From: Bacteroidaceae bacterium
GTDB lineage: Bacteria > Bacteroidota > Bacteroidia > Bacteroidales > Bacteroidaceae
DNA length: 64,000 nt
Direction: 5' to 3'
Assembly: GCA_017560125.1 (NCBI GenBank)
Contig: JAFYOS010000018.1
Coordinates: forward strand, 248,001 to 312,000
The notes below the pieces were generated by a model. That model worked only from the letters and a program-made list of their open reading frames with translations. It was not told the origin of the DNA and did not search any database. The translations under genes were made by a program, and so were the position numbers. Shown piece after piece: positions 52,952 to 61,747 of the stretch (positions within the stretch are counted from its first letter, which is position 1; each line of letters begins with the position of its first letter).

Positions 52952-54745
52952 ATGAACATCGAGAACATACTTATCGAAAACATTGCAGCCGCCATAGAGG
53001 CGCTCTATGGCCAGCAGATTACAGCCGACAAAATTCAGTTGCAGAAGACACGCAAGGAATTTGAAGGCGATTTCACACTCGTAGTATTTCCCTTCCTGTC
53101 GCTCTCGCGCAAACGCCCCGAGGAGACAGCGCAGGAGATTGGCGAATACCTTACAAAGAACGAAAAACTGATTGCATCGTACAATGTAATTAAGGGCTTC
53201 CTTAACCTCTGCATCGATGCAAGCTACTGGATAGATTTGTTGCAGACAATCGACAAGGCCGAAAAATGGGGTATCACTCCCGTAACCGAGGAGTCGCCTC
53301 TTGTAATGGTCGAGTACTCGTCGCCCAATACCAACAAGCCCCTTCACTTGGGCCACATCCGTAACAACCTGCTTGGTTACGCCCTCTCGAACATCATCGA
53401 GGCCAACGGTAACCGCGTGGTTAAGACCAATATCGTGAACGACCGTGGTATCCACATCTGCAAGTCGATGCTTGCATGGAAGAAGTGGGGCAATGGCGAG
53501 ACACCCGCAAGCAGCGGCAAGAAGGGCGACCACCTCATTGGCGACTACTATGTAGCCTTCGACAAGCACTACAAGGCCGAGCTCAACGAGGCTATGGCCA
53601 ACGGCGCTACCAAAGAGGAGGCCGAGGCTTCATCGGCACTCATGGCCGAGGCGCGCGACATGCTCGTGAAATGGGAGCAGGGCGACGAAGAGGTTCGCAA
53701 CCTGTGGAGCACCATGAACGGCTGGGTTTATGAGGGCTTCGACGACACCTACAAGACACTCGGCGTTAGCTTCGATAAAATATATTACGAATCGGATACA
53801 TATCTCGTTGGTAAAGAGACTGTTCTCGGTGGACTCGAGAAGGGTATCTTCTATCGTCGCGAGGATGGCTCGGTGTGGGCCGACCTCACAAACGACGGAC
53901 TCGACGAGAAGCTGTTGCTGCGTAGCGATGGCACATCGGTATATATGACACAGGATATCGGTACAGCTCAGTTGCGTTTCCGCGACTATCCCATCGACAA
54001 GATGGTTTACGTTGTGGGTAACGAACAGAACTACCACTTCCAGGTGCTCTCGTTGCTGCTCGACAAATTGGGCTTCTCGTGGGGTAAGGGACTCGTTCAC
54101 TTCTCGTACGGAATGGTGGAGCTGCCCGAGGGTAAGATGAAGAGCCGCGAGGGTACAGTGGTGGATGCCGACGACTTGATGCAGGAGATGTTCGACACCG
54201 CACGCGAGACATCGGCCGAGCTCGGTGGCAAGCTCAACGACCTATCGCCCGAAGAGGCCGAAAAGACCATCCGTACAATCGGTCTTGGTGCGCTCAAGTA
54301 CTTCATGCTCAAGGTGGATGCACGCAAGAACATGCTCTTTAATCCCAAGGAATCTATCGATTTCAACGGTAATACAGGTCCCTTCATACAATATACCTAT
54401 GCACGTACACGCTCAATCGTTCGCAAGGCCGAGGAGAGTGGTTTCGATGCAACCGGTGTAGCAGCGCCCGCTGCCATCAGCGATAAGGAGCGTTCGCTCA
54501 TTCGCATGCTTTACGATTTTACCGCTGTGGTTCGCCAGGCCGGAACAGACTATTCACCCTCGGGTATAGCCAATTACGCCTACGACCTTGCCAAGGAGTA
54601 CAACCAGTTCTACCACGACTACTCAATCTTGCGCGAAGAGGATGCAACGGTTAAGGCCTTCCGCATTCAGCTCACACGCACCGTAGGCAAGGTGATTAAA
54701 ATTGCTATGAACCTTTTGGGTATCGAGGTTCCCGAAAGAATGTAA
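52952..54745 (+). CDS. argS: Arginyl-tRNA synthetase
   Basis: 597 residues. Class I synthetase charging tRNA-Arg. N-terminal Add-1 domain (about 1-115), the HIGH-like motif HLGHI at residues 132-136 preceded by EYSSPNTNKP, the KMSKS-equivalent KMKSREG near 395, and an anticodon-binding DALR domain ending in MNLLGIEVPERM. Full length with expected motifs. RNase HI follows 10 bases later. Confidence 0.97.
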   Translation: MNIENILIENIAAAIEALYGQQITADKIQLQKTRKEFEGDFTLVVFPFLSLSRKRPEETAQEIGEYLTKNEKLIASYNVIKGFLNLCIDASYWIDLLQTIDKAEKWGITPVTEESPLVMVEYSSPNTNKPLHLGHIRNNLLGYALSNIIEANGNRVVKTNIVNDRGIHICKSMLAWKKWGNGETPASSGKKGDHLIGDYYVAFDKHYKAELNEAMANGATKEEAEASSALMAEARDMLVKWEQGDEEVRNLWSTMNGWVYEGFDDTYKTLGVSFDKIYYESDTYLVGKETVLGGLEKGIFYRREDGSVWADLTNDGLDEKLLLRSDGTSVYMTQDIGTAQLRFRDYPIDKMVYVVGNEQNYHFQVLSLLLDKLGFSWGKGLVHFSYGMVELPEGKMKSREGTVVDADDLMQEMFDTARETSAELGGKLNDLSPEEAEKTIRTIGLGALKYFMLKVDARKNMLFNPKESIDFNGNTGPFIQYTYARTRSIVRKAEESGFDATGVAAPAAISDKERSLIRMLYDFTAVVRQAGTDYSPSGIANYAYDLAKEYNQFYHDYSILREEDATVKAFRIQLTRTVGKVIKIAMNLLGIEVPERM

Positions 54746-54755
54746 TAAGACCGAT

Positions 54756-55373
54756 ATGGGTAAAAAACGATATTATGTCGTCTGGAACGGACTCGTCCCC
54801 GGTGTCTATGGCACCTGGGACGAGTGTCGTAAACAGATAGAGGGTGTCAAACAGGCGCTCTATAAGTCGTTTGCCACACGCGACGAGGCCGAACGTGCCT
54901 ACAGCGAGTCGCCCCATAAATATATATACGCAAAAAAAGAGGAGAAATCGTCGGCTGCCATCCCCTCGACCGTTTGTCGCAATGCGCTGGCTGTGGATGC
55001 GGCGTGCAGTGGCAATCCCGGGCAGATGGAGTATCGCGGGGTATATCTTGCCACCGGCGAAGAGATATTTCACTTCGGCCCCATCCTTGGCACAAATAAT
55101 ATAGGCGAATTTCTTGCCATTGTGCATGGGCTCGCCCTGCTCGAAAAGCAGCAGAGCAATATTCCCATCTATTCCGATAGCCGCAATGCCCTTCTGTGGA
55201 TTAAGCAGAAGCAGTGCAAGACCAAGCTCGAGCGCAATCCCGCCACCGATGAGGTTTTTGCCATGATTGAGCGTGCCGAGAAGTGGCTCAGAAACCACAC
55301 CTACAGCAACCCCCTTATCAAGTGGGAGACATCTTCGTGGGGCGAAATACCCGCTGATTTCGGGCGTAAATAG
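54756..55373 (+). CDS. rnhA: Ribonuclease HI with N-terminal viroplasmin-like domain
   Basis: 205 residues. Degrades RNA in RNA-DNA hybrids. Residues 1-55 form a Cauli_VI/viroplasmin-type RNA-hybrid-binding domain (KRYYVVWNGLVPGVYGTWDEC...), as in eukaryotic RNase H1. The catalytic domain keeps all four acids: Asp81 (AVDAACSGNPG), Glu118 (NNIGEFLAI), Asp141 (IYSDSRNAL) and Asp201. Probably co-transcribed with argS (10-base gap). This two-domain type is common in Bacteroidetes. Confidence 0.92.
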   Translation: MGKKRYYVVWNGLVPGVYGTWDECRKQIEGVKQALYKSFATRDEAERAYSESPHKYIYAKKEEKSSAAIPSTVCRNALAVDAACSGNPGQMEYRGVYLATGEEIFHFGPILGTNNIGEFLAIVHGLALLEKQQSNIPIYSDSRNALLWIKQKQCKTKLERNPATDEVFAMIERAEKWLRNHTYSNPLIKWETSSWGEIPADFGRK

Positions 55374-55525
55374 CAGCAGCCCGCTCCTGCGCGGTCGTTC
55401 CAAAATATTCGATGAAACCGATGAAATGTAATGTCGGTGCAAATATCCTACACCGGCAGAAATCGCCTGCTGCAATCTCGGTGTAAAAATTACGGATAAA
55501 TACCTATACATACTGTATAAAATTA

Positions 55526-55533
55526 TAATTTTG
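55526..55533 (+). promoter_or_regulatory. -7 box of the LTA-synthase-like gene
   Basis: TAATTTTG, 48 bases upstream of the ATG; no -33 box at the expected distance. Confidence 0.42.
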
Positions 55534-55581
55534 CAGTTGCAAGGGATTATATATGCCCCGTTGCAATAAAACAGTACCCGT

Positions 55582-57537
55582 ATGCCCATTTTCAAAGTAA
55601 AATCGTTGCCACTGCCTGTGGCCTTCGCGTGCAATATCGCGCTTTTCTACATCATATTCATGCTGTGCCGCATCCTGTTTGTAGCGGTAAACAGCAACCT
55701 CTATGCCGACACCCTTTCGACGAATTCCATTGGCGAATTGCTGCGCGGCTCGTTGCTGTTCGATACCTCGGCCATATGCTACCTGAGCCTTCCCTACATA
55801 TTGGCCCTACTGTTGCCGTTGCATTGGAAAGAGGGCGCTTTCACGCAGTCGCTCACACGTGCCCTCTATGTCGCCGGTGTGACGATAGGCGTGGTTGCCA
55901 ATTTCGCCGACACAGTATATGTACCCTTTACGGGGCGTCGCAGCACCTGGTCGGTCTTCAGCGAGTTCTCCAACGAGGGTAATATCGCCAAAATCATCGG
56001 TCACGAGCTGTTGAACCATTGGTATCTGACCATAGGCGCACTGCTGCTCATATACATCGTTGCCAAGCTCTACCGTCCGGCAACCCCGTTCGACGGCAAG
56101 AGCATAAAGGGCTATTACATCACACGTGTAGCTACGCTACTTGTTGTGGCGCCGCTGCTCATCTTCGGCATACGTGGTGGCATAGGCAGTGCGGTGCGTC
56201 CCATAACCATAAGCAACGCCAATCAATATGTCAACAGCCCCAACGAGGCGGCTGTGGTGTTGAATACCCCCTTCTCTATGATACGCACCATAGGCAAGAG
56301 CCCGTTCAAGGAGAAAAACTATTTCCCCGCCGAGCAATTGGAGAGCATATACACCCCGTTGCACCAGGCGGCGGAAAATGCCGTTGAAAACAGGAAAAAT
56401 GTGGTTGTTTTCATCCTCGAGAGCTTTGGCAAGGACTACATAGGCGCTTATAACCCCGACCGCCAAACCCCGTCGCTCACCCCCTTCCTCGATTCGCTCA
56501 TTGCGGTGAGCCACACCTATGCCTACTCCTATGGCAACGGACGCAAGAGCATCGACGGCATGCCATCTGCGCTGTCGGGAATACCCATGTTCATTGAACC
56601 CTTCTTCGTTACAACCTCGTCGCTCAATCGTGTCAGCGGCGTTGCCGGCGAGCTCGCCAAGAAGGGTTACAGCACAGCCTTCTTCCACGGAGCGCCCAAC
56701 GGCTCCATGGGCTTCCAGGCCTTTGCGCGCACAACGGGCTTCAGCGACTACTATGGCATAGACGAGTACAACCGCGACCGAAGCGGTAACGACGATTTCG
56801 ATGGCACATGGGCTATTTGGGATGAGCCGTTCTTCGATTACTATGCGGCCACCATGAACGACATCAAAGAACCCTTCGTGACGGCCATGTTCAGCGCCTC
56901 GTCGCACCATCCGTTCCGCATCCCCGAAAAATACAAGGATATATACCCCGAGGGTGAACTACCTATCCATAAATGTGTTACATATACCGACAACGCCCTG
57001 CGAGGCTTCTTTGCCCGTGCCAAGGCGAGCAATTGGTTCGATAACACCCTGTTTGTGATTACCGCCGACCACTCCAATCAGACCAACAGCGACCGATACA
57101 AGACCTCGTCGGGCTTTTTCGAAGTGCCGGTGATTTTCTATTCGCCAACCGCCGAAGCGCCCTTCACTGCGGCGATGGATAGCTGCACCATAGCCCAGCA
57201 GATAGATATAATGCCTACCGTGCTCGATTATCTTGGATACGACAACGACTATGTGGCGTTCGGAAAGAGCCTTATAAGCACCCCTGCCGAGAGCAGCTAT
57301 GCGGTGAACTATATAAACGACAGCTACCAATATTACAAGGGCGATTATCTGCTGCAGTTCGACGGCACGAAGAGCACCGCTCTCTACAACGTAAGGAGCG
57401 ACGCCCTGCTGAAAGAGAATATCATAGGCACCATGCCCGCACAGCAAGAGACCATGGAGCGCGAGGTGAAGGCTATAATACAACAATATATGTGGCGCAT
57501 GCTCAACGATAAACTGGTGCCCGATGGTAACCGATAG
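55582..57537 (+). CDS. LTA-synthase/sulfatase-family membrane phosphotransferase
   Basis: 651 residues. Five N-terminal membrane segments (about 13-35, 63-81, 94-110, 146-162, 182-200) and a periplasmic alkaline-phosphatase-superfamily domain (about 273-620). Metal/catalytic residues seen: Glu280 in FILESFG, nucleophile position Ser323 in NGRKSIDGMPS (a threonine in LtaS), His in SASSHHPF, and Asp-His in FVITADHSN. In Gram-negatives such proteins transfer phosphoethanolamine or phosphoglycerol to envelope glycans or lipid A. Substrate here is unknown. The radical SAM gene follows by 36 bases. Confidence 0.85.
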   Translation: MPIFKVKSLPLPVAFACNIALFYIIFMLCRILFVAVNSNLYADTLSTNSIGELLRGSLLFDTSAICYLSLPYILALLLPLHWKEGAFTQSLTRALYVAGVTIGVVANFADTVYVPFTGRRSTWSVFSEFSNEGNIAKIIGHELLNHWYLTIGALLLIYIVAKLYRPATPFDGKSIKGYYITRVATLLVVAPLLIFGIRGGIGSAVRPITISNANQYVNSPNEAAVVLNTPFSMIRTIGKSPFKEKNYFPAEQLESIYTPLHQAAENAVENRKNVVVFILESFGKDYIGAYNPDRQTPSLTPFLDSLIAVSHTYAYSYGNGRKSIDGMPSALSGIPMFIEPFFVTTSSLNRVSGVAGELAKKGYSTAFFHGAPNGSMGFQAFARTTGFSDYYGIDEYNRDRSGNDDFDGTWAIWDEPFFDYYAATMNDIKEPFVTAMFSASSHHPFRIPEKYKDIYPEGELPIHKCVTYTDNALRGFFARAKASNWFDNTLFVITADHSNQTNSDRYKTSSGFFEVPVIFYSPTAEAPFTAAMDSCTIAQQIDIMPTVLDYLGYDNDYVAFGKSLISTPAESSYAVNYINDSYQYYKGDYLLQFDGTKSTALYNVRSDALLKENIIGTMPAQQETMEREVKAIIQQYMWRMLNDKLVPDGNR

Positions 57538-57573
57538 AGCCGGCGCAACCCACTGCAAAGAAATAAAAAGAAT

Positions 57574-58350
57574 ATGTCAACAATAATCTATCCATCGCCC
57601 ATATTCGGCCCGGTAAAGAGCCGCCGTTTGGGTATTTCGTTAGGAATAAATCTGTTGCCCGAGGATGGCAAGGTGTGTACATTCGACTGCCTCTATTGCG
57701 AGTGCGGCTTCAATGCCACCAACAAGGCGCGCAAGCCCTTGCCCACACGCGAGGAGGTTGCCACCGCCCTCGAGGCTCAGCTGCTGAAAATGCAGGACGA
57801 GGGAATCGCCCCCGATGTGCTGACCTTTGCCGGCAACGGCGAGCCCACCGTGCACCCGCAGTTTGCCGGGGTGATAGACGACACCCTGCGCCTGCGCGAC
57901 AAATATTTCCCCAATGCCAAAGTGAGTGTACTCACAAATGCTACGCTCATCACCCGTCCGGCGGTCTTCGAAGCACTCAAACGCGTTGATAACAATATAC
58001 TGAAGCTCGACACCGTGAACGAGGAGTATATCCGTTTCGTCGATAGGCCCAATATGGCATACAAGCTCGCCGACGTCATCGAAAAACTGAAGGAATTCGG
58101 CCACAATGCCATCATACAGACCATGTTCATGAAGGGCACGGTGGATGGCCGAAGCGTCGATAATACCGGCGATGAGTATGTTCTTCCGTGGCTCGCTACC
58201 GTGAAGGCGATTGCCCCCAGACAGGTGATGATATACACCATCGACCGCGATACCCCGCAGCAGGGGCTCGAAAAGGCTACGCGCGACGAGCTCGACCGCA
58301 TAGTGGCGCTTATAAAGGCTGAGGGTATAGAGGCGACAGCTTCGTACTGA
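57574..58350 (+). CDS. Radical SAM protein
   Basis: 258 residues. The SAM-binding iron-sulfur motif is CTFDCLYC (Cys35, Cys39, Cys42; Cx3Cx2C), followed by FAGNGEPTVHPQF and TNATLI, typical of the radical SAM barrel. It resembles the small stand-alone family often labelled wyosine-biosynthesis-like in prokaryotes; bacteria lack wyosine, so the true reaction is not known. No auxiliary cluster domain is visible. Probably co-transcribed with the preceding gene; no functional link is evident. Confidence 0.82.
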   Translation: MSTIIYPSPIFGPVKSRRLGISLGINLLPEDGKVCTFDCLYCECGFNATNKARKPLPTREEVATALEAQLLKMQDEGIAPDVLTFAGNGEPTVHPQFAGVIDDTLRLRDKYFPNAKVSVLTNATLITRPAVFEALKRVDNNILKLDTVNEEYIRFVDRPNMAYKLADVIEKLKEFGHNAIIQTMFMKGTVDGRSVDNTGDEYVLPWLATVKAIAPRQVMIYTIDRDTPQQGLEKATRDELDRIVALIKAEGIEATASY

Positions 58351-58445
58351 TAGCGTTGCGGCGTCTGCGAAATGCCGCCGCGCTTTCCTTTGTAAATATC
58401 CGATAAAAACAGAGCTGTTTATTCGTTTATTTCGATATAATGAAT

Positions 58446-58453
58446 TACCTTCG
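58446..58453 (+). promoter_or_regulatory. Possible variant -7 box of the DASS transporter
   Basis: TACCTTCG, 57 bases upstream of the ATG, with TTCG 20 bases before it. Same variant -7 (TACCTTCGC) as in front of gpmI. Confidence 0.38.
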
Positions 58454-58510
58454 CGATGTTTGCTAAAATAATACAAAGGAAATATAAATTATTAGAACCT
58501 TAATACAAAC

Positions 58511-59968
58511 ATGACACTTAAAAGAATACTCGCCTTCCTGAGAAGGAGAGATGTAATCAAGACCATTATTGTCACCCTCATTTCACTTATCATATGGTGG
58601 ATGCCCACAAGCGTATTCGGCATCGAGGGGTTGACCATTCTGCAACACCGTGTGATCGCAATTTTTGTTTTTGCCGCGCTTATGTGGATAACAGAGACCG
58701 TGCCCGCCTGGGTAACCTCGGTGCTCATCATTGTGACGATGCTGCTGACGGTGTCGAACAGCGGTATCACTCCCCTTGTAAACTACATTCCCAAAGAGGA
58801 ACTGGTTAGTTACAAGGCTATTATGTACACATTTGCCGACCAGACGGTGATGCTCTTCCTTGGTGGATTTGTGCTTGCTATCGTCGCTTCTAAATATGGC
58901 GTCGATGTAACGCTCGCCCGTGCGCTGTTGAAACCCTTCGGTACACGTTCGAATACCGTGCTTCTGGGCTTTATCATGGTAACAGCCTTCTTCTCGATGT
59001 TCGTGAGCAATACTGCCACCGCAGCCATGATGCTTACATTCCTCACCCCCGTGCTCAAGATGTTGCCCCCCGACGGTGGCGGTCGAATATCGCTTGCGCT
59101 TGCTATCCCCATAGGATGTAACATCGGTGGTATCGCAACCCCTATCGGTACACCTCCCAACGGCATTGCGCTCGGCTATCTGAACGATGTGGAGGGACTT
59201 AATCTTGGTATTACCTTCGGACAGTGGTTCGCGGTGATGTTCCCCTTGATGCTTCTTATCGTAGTAATCGCGTGGTTCATACTGAAGACCATGTACCCCT
59301 TCAAGGCCAAGCAGATTAAGCTCGAGATAAAGGGTGGCGCACGCAACAACTGGCGCACTAACCTTATATATATAACCTTTGCGGTGACAATCGCTTTGTG
59401 GATGCTCGAGAAGGTTGTGGGCATGAATTCATACGTGGTGGCGCTCATCCCTGTTGGTGTCTTCTGCGCGACAGGTATCTTCAGCACCGATGACCTGAAA
59501 GAGATTGAGTGGAGCGTGCTGTGGATGGTAGCCGGAGGATTTGCCCTTGGTGTAGGTATGGACAAGACTGGTCTTGCAAGAACCCTTGTCGAGGCTATCC
59601 CCTTCAACGAGTGGCCCGTTATAGCCGTAATTATCGGTAGTGGAATACTCTGCTGGGCGCTCTCTACATTCATTTCGAACTCGGCGGCCACAGCGCTCAT
59701 GGTACCCATCCTCGCTGCTGTAGGTAAGGGCATGGGCCCCTTGCTCGACGAGACTGGCGGCATTGGTACATTGCTCATTGGTATTGCCCTTTCGGCATCG
59801 TTTGCAATGGCATTGCCCGTGAGTACACCTCCCAACGCCATCGCCTACTCGACAGGCCTCATAACCTCGTCGCAGATGGCTCGCACAGGACTGATAGTGG
59901 GTATTATATCACTTGTACTTGGCTATTCGTTGCTCTTCGTTCTTGGCAACATGGGATATTTTGCATAA
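58511..59968 (+). CDS. DASS/SLC13-family dicarboxylate symporter
   Basis: 485 residues with about eleven hydrophobic segments. The two inverted-repeat SNT/SNS motifs of the family are present: VSNTATAAMMLTFLTPVL (about 159-176) and ISNSAATALMVPI (about 393-405), with TPIGTPPNGIAL and ALPVSTPPNAIAY hairpin loops. Such VcINDY-like carriers bring in succinate, fumarate, malate or citrate with Na+. Followed after 20 bases by a porin, so an uptake or exchange system across both membranes is likely. Confidence 0.92.
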   Translation: MTLKRILAFLRRRDVIKTIIVTLISLIIWWMPTSVFGIEGLTILQHRVIAIFVFAALMWITETVPAWVTSVLIIVTMLLTVSNSGITPLVNYIPKEELVSYKAIMYTFADQTVMLFLGGFVLAIVASKYGVDVTLARALLKPFGTRSNTVLLGFIMVTAFFSMFVSNTATAAMMLTFLTPVLKMLPPDGGGRISLALAIPIGCNIGGIATPIGTPPNGIALGYLNDVEGLNLGITFGQWFAVMFPLMLLIVVIAWFILKTMYPFKAKQIKLEIKGGARNNWRTNLIYITFAVTIALWMLEKVVGMNSYVVALIPVGVFCATGIFSTDDLKEIEWSVLWMVAGGFALGVGMDKTGLARTLVEAIPFNEWPVIAVIIGSGILCWALSTFISNSAATALMVPILAAVGKGMGPLLDETGGIGTLLIGIALSASFAMALPVSTPPNAIAYSTGLITSSQMARTGLIVGIISLVLGYSLLFVLGNMGYFA

Positions 59969-59988
59969 TTAACAAAAAGATAACGACA

Positions 59989-61248
59989 ATGAGAAAGTAT
60001 ATTCTTACAATTGCTGCAATGTGCATTGCGCTTTGCGGCTTCGCACAGGAGAAGAAGATCACCTTCAAGCCCTATGGTTTCATCCGTAACTATGCTGCGT
60101 ATGATTCGCGTGCCAATTTGAGCAGCAACAGCGACCAGTTCAACATGATTCCGCAGGACGAGAAGCTTAATAGCTATGGCGACGATCTTAATAAAACGCC
60201 CGACATCCTGTTGCTCAGCATCACCACCCGTTTGGGATTGAATATCACCGGCCCCGAATTTCTTGGTGCAGCTACATCGGCAAAAATCGAGTCGGATTTC
60301 GCCGGCTTCGGTACAAGCAATACAGTGCTCCGCATACGTCAGGCATATGCCAAGATGGATTGGGAGAAGGACAACCTGCTCGTAGGTCAGGCATGGCACC
60401 CCATGATGGGCGACATGATGCCCGATGTGTTCAGCCTTGCCACCGGTGCTCCCTTCACACCCTTCAGCCGTTCGCCCCAGGTGCGCTACAACCGCATTGC
60501 AGGTGATTTCACATTGACAGCTACTGCGCTCTACCAATTCCAGTATCTGTCGTATGGCCCCAACGCCAATAACCTTGAAAGCTCTACTACCTCGTTCGAT
60601 TATGCCCGCAAGGCGCTCATCCCCGAGCTCTACTTCCAGGCGATGTACAAGAACGGTGGCTTCATGGCAGGTGCCGGCGTGGATATTCTCACACTGAAGC
60701 CCCGCACCGAATATACCGACAATGCGGGAGTGAAGATGCCCTCGGACGAGCTTGTTACAAGCTTCACTCCCACAGCCTTCTTCTCGTACAAAGAGAACAA
60801 CTGGGGTATCAAAGGCCGCGTTACATATGCACAGAACGCATCGCACCTTAATATGCTCAGCGGTTACGGCGTAACCGAGGTGTGCGAGGATGGCGAGGTG
60901 AAATATGGTAGCCTCAACAGCGTGACAGCATGGATGGATATCACCTACAAGCAGCAGCTGAAGAAGGGTACACTTACCTACTGCCTCTTCGGTGGTTACG
61001 GCAAGAACCTCGGTTGCGAGGATGATTTTGTGAGCTCATCTATGATGTATGTTCGCGGTTACAAGAACATCGACAATTTCTGGCGCGTATCGCCCAGTGT
61101 GCTCTACACCCACAACGCCATGCAGATTGGTCTCGAGTACGAGCCCACAACCGTTGGCTATGGTACAATGAAGACCGATGGCAGCGTCGATAAGGAGCGT
61201 TCGGTTACCAACCACAGAATATGCGCGTTGTTGAAATATAATTTCTAA
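59989..61248 (+). CDS. DcaP-like outer-membrane porin
   Basis: 419 residues; signal peptide MRKYILTIAAMCIALCGFAQ. Continuous amphipathic beta strands (KPYGFIRNYAAYDSR, SAKIESDFAGFG, TVLRIRQAYAKMDW, LLVGQAWHPMMGDMMPD) and C-terminal LLKYNF. The run of features matches DcaP-type trimeric porins, which in Acinetobacter favour negatively charged dicarboxylates. Its coupling to the DASS gene supports the same substrate class. Start and signal peptide are unambiguous. Confidence 0.82.
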   Translation: MRKYILTIAAMCIALCGFAQEKKITFKPYGFIRNYAAYDSRANLSSNSDQFNMIPQDEKLNSYGDDLNKTPDILLLSITTRLGLNITGPEFLGAATSAKIESDFAGFGTSNTVLRIRQAYAKMDWEKDNLLVGQAWHPMMGDMMPDVFSLATGAPFTPFSRSPQVRYNRIAGDFTLTATALYQFQYLSYGPNANNLESSTTSFDYARKALIPELYFQAMYKNGGFMAGAGVDILTLKPRTEYTDNAGVKMPSDELVTSFTPTAFFSYKENNWGIKGRVTYAQNASHLNMLSGYGVTEVCEDGEVKYGSLNSVTAWMDITYKQQLKKGTLTYCLFGGYGKNLGCEDDFVSSSMMYVRGYKNIDNFWRVSPSVLYTHNAMQIGLEYEPTTVGYGTMKTDGSVDKERSVTNHRICALLKYNF

Positions 61249-61270
61249 TAGACAACCCCATCGATATAGC

Positions 61271-61301
61271 AGCGCCCCGACATCAAGTATGTCGGGGCGC
61301 T
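61271..61301 (+). terminator. Terminator of the DASS-porin operon
   Basis: Perfect 13-bp GC-rich stem (AGCGCCCCGACAT and complement), CAAGT loop, tail CTTTTTATG; 22 bases after the porin stop. Confidence 0.93.
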
Positions 61302-61419
61302 CTTTTTATGCGGTATGTCGCTTGGGCTGTGCAGTTGCTTCTTGTGCGAGGTTGTGGTGAAACTGCAAACCGATGCGCTTCTAATTGTAGTATCTTAGCG
61401 TCATTATCCATGGAATTTG

Positions 61420-61451
61420 CTTGCTTTAGCAAACGCTTTTATATATCTTTG
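61420..61451 (+). promoter_or_regulatory. Promoter P1 of the candidate RNA
   Basis: CTTG, 20 bases, TATCTTTG. A small palindrome TTTGCT/AGCAAA (61416-61433) overlaps the -33 element and could be an operator. Confidence 0.7.
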
Positions 61452-61700
61452 CGTCAATTCCGGCTCTCAAAAGAGCGGAAGGACATATTTAAAGAGCGTT
61501 TGTAATTATCTTTGTTCGGAAAATCGCCAATTTAAAGAACAACTCAAAGGTAAGAAGGCAAGACGCTCACGTCAATGTTATATATACACCCGTAGGGGTG
61601 GACTATATATCGTTTGGCGTGGGCTATTGCTGTTTATCTGAGTTGTGGGTGTTTGGCGATACCTCTGAACGGATAACGGCAATAGTTCCCACGCTTTTTT
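61452..61700 (+). ncRNA. Candidate structured RNA or long regulatory leader
   Basis: No ORF of note, but dense secondary structure: a 9-bp hairpin at 61458-61480; a hairpin at 61580-61610 (ATATATA-CACCC with GGGTG-TATATAT, 3-base bulge); and a long extended hairpin at 61617-61694 whose base pairs GCGTGGG with CCCACGC and CTATTGC with GCAATAG, then continues inward with shorter helices, ending directly in TTTTTTGTTTGT. The promoter-to-T-tract length is about 180-240 bases. Either a stand-alone small RNA (6S-like in size) or an attenuated leader of the secreted-protein gene that starts 48 bases later. Not matched to any RNA I can recall. Confidence 0.5.
61507..61514 (+). promoter_or_regulatory. 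Second -7 box (P2) within the candidate RNA region
   Basis: A second TATCTTTG, 63 bases after the first, without a clear -33. If used, the RNA would be about 180 bases long. Confidence 0.42.
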
Positions 61701-61747
61701 GTTTGTCGGCCTTCATCAGGGAATTGTGGGGCAAAAAATAAATGATT

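Noticed and set aside
55433-55457. Hairpin GTCGGTG/CACCGGC as terminator of argS-rnhA
   Set aside because: Only 7 bp with a wobble and no T-tract; too weak to call.
61452-61700. RNase P RNA, tmRNA or SRP RNA
   Set aside because: Their conserved cores (GAGGAAAGTCCGGGC-type, tmRNA ends and tag frame, GGAAGGAAGCAGC-type) are absent. 6S RNA cannot be excluded, so it is left as a candidate RNA.
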